Position numbers and translations under genes: made by a program. The notes beneath the pieces are model-generated. The model had not been told where the DNA came from. It ran no database searches and saw only the letters and a list, made by a program, of their open reading frames with translations. Shown piece by piece: positions 1-5,038 of a stretch of 16,622 bases of DNA (the first letter of the stretch is position 1; each line of letters opens with the position of its first letter). The DNA is taken from assembly GCA_937874195.1 (NCBI GenBank), contig CALNBM010000064.1:1-16622 (forward strand), written 5' to 3'. Origin of the DNA: an uncultured Clostridia bacterium (lineage in GTDB: Bacteria > Bacillota > Clostridia > Christensenellales > UBA1242).

Positions 1-152
1 ATATGTTTTACAATGGTTGCACCCTCATTCTTCATTCTATCTCCTCCCCAAGCCCTAAACTCAGCGTTCTCATCCCTAAACTTAATTTCTTTCATTAAGT
101 AAGACGCATGCAAATCACCCGAAACCTCTCCTGCAATAATATAATATTTCAT
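1..152 (-). CDS. lpxB: Lipid-A-disaccharide synthase LpxB, N-terminal part only (runs off left edge)
   Basis: The minus strand from the ATG at 152-150 reads MKYYIIAGEVSGDLHASYLM and goes on with a FRAWGGDRM segment, then leaves the window after about 50 codons. AGExSGDLH followed by F-x-x-WGGDxM is the N-terminal signature of LpxB, the glycosyltransferase that joins UDP-2,3-diacylglucosamine and lipid X in lipid A synthesis at the inner membrane; the wording is closest to Bacteroidota versions. An AAGGAAG ribosome site precedes the ATG, and the upstream small membrane gene ends 7 nt before it, so the two look co-transcribed. A lipid A gene is out of place beside the Firmicutes genes that fill the rest of the window. 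The family call is firm; its true genomic origin is not. Confidence 0.88.
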   Translation of the reverse strand, partial: MKYYIIAGEVSGDLHASYLMKEIKFRDENAEFRAWGGDRMKNEGATIVKH

Positions 153-159
153 ATCTTCC

Positions 160-456
160 TTATTCTTTGATAACTGTGAACACTCCCAATTTATATAAAT
201 AAGCAATTAATGCAATCATGCCAAGCATAATGATTATCAAAACTCCTCTCGCTGATTTTACGCTTTCAATCTTAAAATACCAACGCATAAGAAATATTGG
301 AGCAACAAAAGAAAAGAGAAATATTTTGGGATTATCATTGATTGTCATTGAGAAAAGATATAAGCCTGACAATAAAATCAATGCCGAAACAATTGTTGAG
401 AGAAGTCCAACAAATAATCCAAAGAGAAAATTATCCTTTCTTAGTTTTTCAATCAT
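160..456 (-). CDS. Small membrane protein between surE and lpxB, function unknown
   Basis: This 98-residue protein has three hydrophobic stretches (about residues 10-36, 46-61 and 72-93) separated by short charged loops, so it is probably an integral membrane protein. No catalytic motif is visible. Its ATG (456-454) overlaps the TAA of the SurE fragment (458-456) by one base, and its stop lies 7 nt before lpxB, giving a tight SurE–membrane protein–LpxB operon. From general knowledge, a small hypothetical membrane protein between surE and lpxB is usual in Bacteroidales, which supports a Bacteroidota source for this end of the contig. I assign no function. Confidence 0.75.
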   Translation of the reverse strand: MIEKLRKDNFLFGLFVGLLSTIVSALILLSGLYLFSMTINDNPKIFLFSFVAPIFLMRWYFKIESVKSARGVLIIIMLGMIALIAYLYKLGVFTVIKE

Positions 457-830
457 TATTCAAAACGGTTTTTGTACTCTTCAATAACTTTATAAGCCGT
501 TAAATCAACATGCATTGGAGTTATGGCACAATAACCATCCTTCATTGCCAAATGGTCTGCCCTGCTATTTTCATCTTTGCAGTTATAAATTCCTGTCAAC
601 CAATAATAAGAAAATCCCATTGGGTCTTTCCTCTCTACAAAACTTTCGTTCCAATAGGCTTTTGCTTGATGACAAACCTTTATGCCTTTTATGTTTTCAT
701 GTGGGAAATTAATATTCAAACACACATTTTCAGTTAATCCATTTTCCAAAACATCATTTGCTATCTTATTGATTATTGAGAAATTTACATGTATTTGAAA
801 ATACATTATCGTTTTAGAAAATAAAAACAT
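456..830 (-). CDS. surE: 5'/3'-nucleotidase SurE, C-terminal fragment truncated at the junction
   Basis: The frame holds only the C-terminal ~105 residues of SurE, which is normally about 250 residues: KIANDVLENGL…CLNINFP, then GIKVCHQAKAYW, DPMGFSYYWLTG, GYCAITPMHVDLTAY. SurE is a metal-dependent nucleoside monophosphatase; the N-terminal half with the Asp-Asp metal ligands, the Ser and the Asn of the active site is absent, so this piece cannot be active. Homology stops at about residue 16-21 (around 768-785). The preceding codons, including the ATG at 830-828, belong to a direct repeat copy (784-829) and not to SurE, so the nominal start is not native. It is either a pseudogene made by insertion or recombination, or one side of an assembly misjoin. 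Confidence 0.85.
   Translation of the reverse strand: MFLFSKTIMYFQIHVNFSIINKIANDVLENGLTENVCLNINFPHENIKGIKVCHQAKAYWNESFVERKDPMGFSYYWLTGIYNCKDENSRADHLAMKDGYCAITPMHVDLTAYKVIEEYKNRFE
784..829. repeat. Direct repeat copy 1, at the SurE break
   Basis: These 46 bases match 904-951 with one substitution and two single-base indels. The copy begins with tttacat and ends with aaataaaaaca. It lies exactly where SurE homology stops, and supplies the false ATG of the SurE fragment. Its period to copy 2 is 120 bp. Confidence 0.85.
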
Positions 831-903
831 AGGGAAGACTATATAAAAAACATAATAAGATTATATAAATATAAATTTGCTTATTTTATTAATTTTTAAG
901 ATA

Positions 904-951
904 TTTACATTTATTTGAAAATAACATTATCGTGTTTAGAAAATAAAAACA
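904..951. repeat. Direct repeat copy 2, upstream of tgt
   Basis: This is the second copy (48 bases) of the repeat at 784-829, ending 75 bp before the tgt start codon. Both copies share the core gaaaata(a)cattatcg. Between the copies (830-903) I see no gene. The repeat could be native intergenic sequence on the Firmicutes side, duplicated locally, or the sequence through which the two genome parts were joined. Confidence 0.85.
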
Positions 952-1026
952 ACCATTTAATTAAATTTAATTAATAAATCAAAATTTAAATAATATATAA
1001 AGATTTTAAAAAACAAAGGACAAGTT

Positions 1027-2139
1027 ATGCAAAACTTTTCATATAAAACAATAAAAACATGTGCTCAATCGGGAGCAAGAATAGGTATTTTAAGTACTCC
1101 TCATGGTGATATTGAAACGCCAGTTTTTATGCCCGTTGGCACACAAGCAACCGTTAAAAGCCTGTCGAGAGAAGAATTGGAAGACGTTAACACACAGATT
1201 TTACTTAGCAATACTTATCACTTACATTTGCGTCCCGGCGAAGAAATTATTAAAAATGCGGGTGGACTTCATAAATTTATGAACTGGAACAGACCAATTT
1301 TAACAGATAGCGGTGGATTTCAAGTTTTTTCATTATCAAAGTTACGAAAAATCACCGATGACGGCGTTGAATTTAGATCGCATATAAGCGGAGCAAAACA
1401 TTATATTACTCCCGAAACCGATATTCGCATCCAAAATGATATTGGTGCAGATATTATTATGGCTTTTGATGAATGCACAACTTATGGTAGCACACTGGAT
1501 GACAGTAAAAAAGCAATGGAACGCACTCTTCAATGGTTGGATAGATGCTATAATTTTCACAAAAATGAAAAACAAGCATTGTTTCCAATAGTTCAAGGGA
1601 ATTTTTATCCAGAACTTCGTGTTGAAAGCATTAAACGCACACTTCCTTATGTTAAACATGGCATCGCTATTGGCGGACTATCGGTTGGAGAGCCAAAGTC
1701 TAAAATGTATGAAATGCTAGATATTTTGAAACCATATTTGCCTAATGATGTGCCTCGTTATTTAATGGGTGTTGGCAGTCCTGATTGTATTATTGAAGGG
1801 GTTATACGAGGTATTGACATGTTTGACTGTGTTCTTCCAACCAGAATTGCACGAAACGGAACAGCCTTTGTTCCTACGGGTAAAATTGTGGTGAGAAATG
1901 CAGAGTATAAAAGCGATTATAGTCCTATTGATGAAAATTGCGATTGTTACGCTTGTTTACATTACACACGCTCGTATATTCGTCACTTAATTAATACTAA
2001 TGAAATCTTAGGTGCAAGATTAATTAGTTTACACAATATTCGTTTTCTTACTAATTTTATGGAACAAATAAAAGAGGCGATAAAACAAGATAGATTGTTA
2101 GATTTCAAAGAAGAGTTTTTAAAAAATTACAAATATTAA
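1027..2139 (+). CDS. tgt: Queuine tRNA-ribosyltransferase (tRNA-guanine transglycosylase)
   Basis: Tgt swaps the guanine at wobble position 34 of GUN-anticodon tRNAs (Tyr, His, Asn, Asp) for preQ1 in queuosine synthesis. The 370-residue length is normal. Visible motifs: TPVFMPVGTQATVK near the N-terminus; DSGGFQVFSL with D94; the nucleophile Asp in MFDCVLPTR (D267); and the zinc site C305-x-C307-x2-C310 with H336 in SLHNIRF. The start is an ATG with AAAGGA 6-11 nt upstream. The sequence is of the Firmicutes type, unlike the Bacteroidota fragment to its left. It leads the usual tgt–yajC pair. Upstream I see no preQ1 riboswitch; 952-1026 is nearly pure A/T. Confidence 0.97.
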   Translation: MQNFSYKTIKTCAQSGARIGILSTPHGDIETPVFMPVGTQATVKSLSREELEDVNTQILLSNTYHLHLRPGEEIIKNAGGLHKFMNWNRPILTDSGGFQVFSLSKLRKITDDGVEFRSHISGAKHYITPETDIRIQNDIGADIIMAFDECTTYGSTLDDSKKAMERTLQWLDRCYNFHKNEKQALFPIVQGNFYPELRVESIKRTLPYVKHGIAIGGLSVGEPKSKMYEMLDILKPYLPNDVPRYLMGVGSPDCIIEGVIRGIDMFDCVLPTRIARNGTAFVPTGKIVVRNAEYKSDYSPIDENCDCYACLHYTRSYIRHLINTNEILGARLISLHNIRFLTNFMEQIKEAIKQDRLLDFKEEFLKNYKY

Positions 2140-2219
2140 CAATAATTTTGCAGGTATTAGTTTGGAAATTTTCTAAATTTTGATATATTATTAATAATAA
2201 AAAAATTTAAGGAGCAGAT

Positions 2220-2657
2220 ATGAATCTTTTATTGCAAGCAGATCCAGGAATGGGAACAGTTTGGATAATTATATTAGCTGGTCTTGTGCTCATCACTGTT
2301 TTAGGAAGTCTTAGAAATAAAAAAGAAAGAACAACAAGAGAGCAAATGGTACAATCTTTAAAAATTGGAGATAAGATTGTTACTTATGCAGGCTTATATG
2401 GAAAAATTATTAGCATAACAAACACTACCGATGGTAAGGTTGTATTAATTTTAACAGGCGAAGGCGATAAAATTTCTTATATGCAAATGCATATTAATGC
2501 TATTTCATCGGTTGATACTAAACAGTTAGAAACTGAGGATGAAAATCCTGTTTTTACTCATGAAAATTTAGATGTAATTGAAAAAAAGCAACCAACTGCA
2601 TTGAAAAAAGAAAAAACTGTTAATCAAAAAGAAAATAAGAAAGAAACTAAGAAATAA
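2220..2657 (+). CDS. yajC: Preprotein translocase accessory subunit YajC
   Basis: YajC is the small single-span protein that associates with SecDF and the SecYEG channel. The 145-residue product has a short periplasmic/outer N-terminus, one membrane segment (about residues 12-28, TVWIIILAGLVLITVLG), then the characteristic cytosolic stretch MVQSLKIGDKIVTYAGLYGKI. The last ~35 residues are a Lys/Glu-rich tail, longer than in the basic family. GGAG sits 5 nt before the ATG. It lies 80 bp after tgt, as in most Clostridia and Bacilli; no terminator separates them, so co-transcription is likely. secD/secF do not follow here. Confidence 0.93.
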   Translation: MNLLLQADPGMGTVWIIILAGLVLITVLGSLRNKKERTTREQMVQSLKIGDKIVTYAGLYGKIISITNTTDGKVVLILTGEGDKISYMQMHINAISSVDTKQLETEDENPVFTHENLDVIEKKQPTALKKEKTVNQKENKKETKK

Positions 2658-2683
2658 TAATTAAACCAATAATCATATTCGTT

Positions 2684-2736
2684 CTAAAAGCCAGTCCACT
2701 TTCATAGTATATAATAAATAAAAAACTAGCTTTTAG
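2684..2736 (+). promoter_or_regulatory. Long-range stem that would cover the next gene's ribosome site
   Basis: CTAAAAGC (2684-2691) is the exact reverse complement of GCTTTTAG (2729-2736); past one mismatch the pairing continues as AGT (2693-2695) with ACT (2725-2727). The 3' arm overlaps the AGGAG ribosome site at 2735-2739. The loop contains a TATAAT (2710-2715), also readable as CATAGTATA (2703-2711). A transcript started from that -10 would lack the 5' arm and be open, whereas read-through from tgt–yajC would be paired. The pairing is seen; the regulatory meaning is inference. Confidence 0.35.
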
Positions 2737-2747
2737 GAGTTTAAAAT

Positions 2748-3158
2748 ATGAGTTCGAGTTCAAAAAGCGAAACACTAGCAAAATCACGCGGAACGCAATG
2801 GTTTGGAATTATAAAAGGCACTGTTTATGCTATAACTTTTTCTTTATTGTTAATTGTTTTTTTTGCATTAGCTATAAAATTATTTGATATTGCAGATGAC
2901 TTTATAATTCCAATTAATCAAGTTATAAAAATTATAAGTTTATTTTTTGGTTGTTATATTGGCCTAAAAGGGTGCGATAAAGGGCTAATAAAAGGTATGT
3001 TTATCGGTGGATTTTACTCCATTTTATCATACATAATTTTCTCACTTCTTTGCGGTATGTTTAATTTTGGTTTTACTTCTATAACTGATTTTATATTTAG
3101 TGTGTTGATTGGTGGACTTTGCGGTATGTTAGCAATTAACTTTAAACGAAATAGATAA
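2748..3158 (+). CDS. TIGR04086 family (YrzE-like) four-helix membrane protein
   Basis: A 136-residue integral membrane protein with about four hydrophobic segments (roughly residues 22-46, 54-74, 82-103 and 111-130) and several small-residue motifs (GCYIGLKGCDKGLIKGMFIGGFYS) typical of the TIGR04086 family, whose B. subtilis member is YrzE. The biochemical role is unknown; in Firmicutes the gene sits next to yajC, as here. AGGAG (2735-2739) lies 8 nt before the ATG. In many Clostridia the SCIFF peptide and its radical SAM maturase come next; here they do not, and a terminator follows instead. The family call rests on topology, length and position. Confidence 0.78.
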   Translation: MSSSSKSETLAKSRGTQWFGIIKGTVYAITFSLLLIVFFALAIKLFDIADDFIIPINQVIKIISLFFGCYIGLKGCDKGLIKGMFIGGFYSILSYIIFSLLCGMFNFGFTSITDFIFSVLIGGLCGMLAINFKRNR

Positions 3159-3186
3159 CTAACAATAAAATAATATAATTTTTTTT

Positions 3187-3212
3187 AAAGCGTTTTAAAA
3201 AACGCTTTTTTT
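3187..3212 (+). terminator. Intrinsic terminator after the TIGR04086 gene
   Basis: AAAGCGTTT (3187-3195) pairs with AAACGCTTT (3200-3208) around a 4-nt loop, followed by a run of T through 3212. It ends the tgt–yajC–TIGR04086 unit. Confidence 0.9.
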
Positions 3213-3319
3213 ATAACAATATATATAAAAATTAACACACAATTTAATTATCTGCATATTATGGAGTGTAAGCATAATTGTATTAAAAAACTAACTACAT
3301 ATATTTTTATTTTACTATG

Positions 3320-3328
3320 TGATATAAA
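3320..3328 (+). promoter_or_regulatory. Extended -10-like element (TGATATAAA)
   Basis: The TGnTATAAA pattern lies in the 281-bp gap between the terminator at 3212 and the Cys/Gly-rich gene at 3494. No convincing -35 is present. It would give a leader of ~160 nt. A second candidate, TATAAT at 3453-3458, would give a leader of about 30 nt. The rest of the gap holds no recognisable RNA motif. Confidence 0.3.
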
Positions 3329-3493
3329 AATGAAACTAAATTTTTATTACAAACAAAGTTAAAAATTTGCTATTAAATCTCTTCTAATGATTTATATTGA
3401 AAACAAAAGATGAATTTGTAAATTTTATTTAGTTATTTATATTGTCGAAGAATATAATTTTGCTTGCATAATTTATACAGGAGGAATATACTT

Positions 3494-3700
3494 ATGTTTT
3501 TCGGAGGAAATAATACTTGTGGCGGTCGTGGTAGCGGCTTTGGCGGAGACAACTGCTGCTGCTTATTATTAATATTAATGCTATGTGGTTGTGGTGGTAA
3601 CATGGGATTTGGTGGCGATGACTGTTGCTGGAATATAATCTTAATTCTACTATTACTAAGTTGCTGTGGTTGCGGAACTGGTCAAGGTTACAGAAACTAA
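3494..3700 (+). CDS. Cys/Gly-rich 68-residue protein with two repeated halves
   Basis: The 68 residues include 11 Cys and 18 Gly. Two modules follow one another: GFGGDNCCC + LLLILML + CGCGG (residues 15-35) and GFGGDDCCW + NIILILLLLS + CCGCG (residues 38-61), each a Gly turn, an Asp-Cys-Cys cluster, a short leucine/isoleucine strand too short for an ordinary membrane span, and a Cys-Gly-Cys end. It resembles the small high-cysteine proteins of Clostridia often labelled 'chorion class high-cysteine HCB protein 13', whose function is unknown; spore coat or surface layer is a guess. AGGAGG (3479-3484) lies 9 nt before the ATG; an in-frame TTG at 3464 would place that site inside the gene, so I prefer 3494. 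It is flanked by terminators on both sides, so it is its own transcription unit. Confidence 0.75.
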   Translation: MFFGGNNTCGGRGSGFGGDNCCCLLLILMLCGCGGNMGFGGDDCCWNIILILLLLSCCGCGTGQGYRN

Positions 3701-3739
3701 TTAACCATAACTGCTGATGTATAAATTTAGAAAGGTTAT

Positions 3740-3773
3740 TGACGGTATCACAACTGATATCGTCATTTTTTTT
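3740..3773 (+). terminator. Strong intrinsic terminator after the Cys/Gly-rich gene
   Basis: TGACGGTATCA (3740-3750) pairs over 11 bp with TGATATCGTCA (3755-3765), one G·U included, around loop CAAC, followed by eight T. Only 24 bp separate the end of the T run from the next start codon. Confidence 0.93.
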
Positions 3774-3784
3774 AAAAAACTACT

Positions 3785-3792
3785 CATATAAT
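3785..3792 (+). promoter_or_regulatory. -10-like element directly before the deacetylase ATG
   Basis: CATATAAT contains a perfect TATAAT (3787-3792) and ends 5 nt before the ATG at 3798. It also resembles the sporulation sigma-E -10 (cATACAnT). No good -35 is visible because the preceding bases are the terminator T run. If used, the transcript would begin at or within a base or two of the ATG. Confidence 0.4.
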
Positions 3793-3797
3793 GTATT

Positions 3798-4529
3798 ATG
3801 AAAAATATTAAAGATTTAAAAGCAAATAGTTTTAGAAAGTATGCAACTTTTATAATAGCGTGCATGCTTTCAATTATTTTAATTTATACGAATGTTGCAA
3901 ATGCAGAATATGCTTTCATGCATCTGAATGATAATGTTATTTATAACGGAAATAAGTCTTCAAATAAAGTATGTTTAATGATAAATGTTTATTGGGGAAC
4001 AGAATATATTGAAAGTATTTTGGAAGTGCTGGCTGAATATGGCGTTAAAACAACATTTTTTGTGGGCGGAATGTGGGTAGAAAAAGAACCAGAAATGTTT
4101 AAAAAGATATATGAAAGTGGACATGAAATCGGTAATCATGGCTATTTTCATCTTAGTCACGACAAAATGAGTTATGAGCAGAATTTAGAAGAAATTAGTG
4201 CGACTCATGCAATAGTAAAAACAAAAATTGATTACGATATGAAGTTATTTGCGCCTCCAAGTGGCGCGTTTAATAAAGCAACTATTGAAAGTGCTAGCGA
4301 GCTTGGTTATTTAACTATAATGTGGACAAGAGATACTATTGATTGGCGAGATAAAAACAGTAATTTAGTTTTTAAAAGGTCAACAGAAAAAACTAAGGGC
4401 GGTGATTTTATATTAATGCATCCCACTAATCATACTTTAAAAGCGTTACCACTAATTTTAGAATATTACAAATTAAATAATCTTATTGCCACAACTGTGT
4501 CCGAGTGTTTAATAGGGGATAATGCTTAA
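3798..4529 (+). CDS. PdaB-like polysaccharide deacetylase with altered catalytic site
   Basis: A NodB-fold protein of 243 residues. Residues 14-36 form a signal peptide or anchor (…TNVANA before EYA), so it acts outside the membrane. The fold is clear: TFFVGGMWVEKEPEMFKKI, then EIGNHGYFH (HxxxH metal histidines), FAPPSGAF, DTIDWRD, and FILMHPT. However, the first motif, TFDDG in active enzymes, reads LMINVYWG, so both Asp are gone, and RPPxG reads APPSG. Related spore-associated homologues in Clostridia share such a changed motif, so this is probably a sub-family trait, and activity is uncertain. No Shine-Dalgarno precedes the ATG; the -10-like box ends 5 nt before it, which suggests a leaderless message. 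The neighbour is the Cys/Gly-rich gene. Confidence 0.88.
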   Translation: MKNIKDLKANSFRKYATFIIACMLSIILIYTNVANAEYAFMHLNDNVIYNGNKSSNKVCLMINVYWGTEYIESILEVLAEYGVKTTFFVGGMWVEKEPEMFKKIYESGHEIGNHGYFHLSHDKMSYEQNLEEISATHAIVKTKIDYDMKLFAPPSGAFNKATIESASELGYLTIMWTRDTIDWRDKNSNLVFKRSTEKTKGGDFILMHPTNHTLKALPLILEYYKLNNLIATTVSECLIGDNA

Positions 4530-4530
4530 T

Positions 4531-4569
4531 AATTTAGTGTTATCGAATTTGTTTTGGTAACACTAAATT
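4531..4569. repeat. Perfect 12-bp inverted repeat after the deacetylase gene
   Basis: AATTTAGTGTTA (4531-4542) and TAACACTAAATT (4558-4569) are exact reverse complements with a 15-nt loop. It begins 2 bp after the stop codon. There is no T run after it, so it is not a classic intrinsic terminator; it may be an mRNA 3'-end stabiliser or an operator. Confidence 0.7.
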
Positions 4570-4647
4570 GATGTAAAATTTGACCAATATTATTAATATA
4601 GTGGATTAATTAATTATGCAGTTGTGTAATCACTTTCGTGCTTACAG

Positions 4648-4684
4648 AATAAAGTATTAATAAATAAAATATTAATACTTTATT
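4648..4684. terminator. AT-rich 15-bp perfect hairpin, possible bidirectional terminator
   Basis: AATAAAGTATTAATA (4648-4662) pairs perfectly with TATTAATACTTTATT (4670-4684) around a 7-nt loop, and is followed by TTTAAAT. Only two G-C pairs are present, so its strength as a terminator is doubtful, but perfect pairing over 15 bp is unlikely to be chance even in AT-rich DNA. Confidence 0.5.
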
Positions 4685-4984
4685 TTAAATAAAAATGTTT
4701 TGTATCACTGTTTATAATTATTGCTTGAAAAAAAATAAAAATTTAGATTGTAAATATATATACTTTTAGTTTATTGCAAGTGTTGTTGTGCTTTTGCTGA
4801 TTACATTTTAAAATAATTTTACTAATATATATTTAATCAAAGATTTTATAAAGTAATTTCAAGCGAATTATAATTAAACATTTTAGGCTTATTTAAAAAA
4901 CTATAATATTGGTTGAATTATTGGCGAATGAACAATTATCGCACTACTAAAATATCGATTTTATTTTTATATATTCATGTAATG

Positions 4985-4993
4985 TGATATAAT
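4985..4993 (+). promoter_or_regulatory. Extended -10 promoter for ftsK/spoIIIE
   Basis: TGATATAAT matches the extended -10 (TGnTATAAT) exactly. No clear -35 lies 17 bp upstream, as is usual when the TG is present. The predicted start near 5000 gives a leader of about 40 nt before the TTG start. Confidence 0.55.
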
Positions 4994-5038
4994 CAAAATT
5001 AAATATTACTTGAATTATTTTTCACTCTTGGAGTAGTT

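Larger units (their letters stand above)
4530..5038. other. 509-bp non-coding stretch between the deacetylase and ftsK
   Basis: I see no gene on either strand. It holds two perfect inverted repeats (4531-4569 and 4648-4684) in its first third, then very AT-rich sequence, and an extended -10 promoter near its right end (4985-4993). No tRNA, riboswitch or known ncRNA motif is recognisable. Confidence 0.6.

Noticed and set aside
841..1026. preQ1 riboswitch upstream of tgt
   Set aside because: No preQ1-I or preQ1-II core (such as the C-rich loop and A-rich tail next to a GC stem) is visible; the leader is almost entirely A/T.
1342..1659. 105-residue minus-strand frame opposite tgt
   Set aside because: It lies fully inside the tgt coding sequence, has no ribosome site and no family features.
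3464..3700. Longer Cys/Gly-rich gene starting at TTG 3464
   Set aside because: The AGGAGG ribosome site (3479-3484) would lie inside the gene; the ATG at 3494 is 9 nt from it, and the 10 extra residues are not Cys/Gly-rich.
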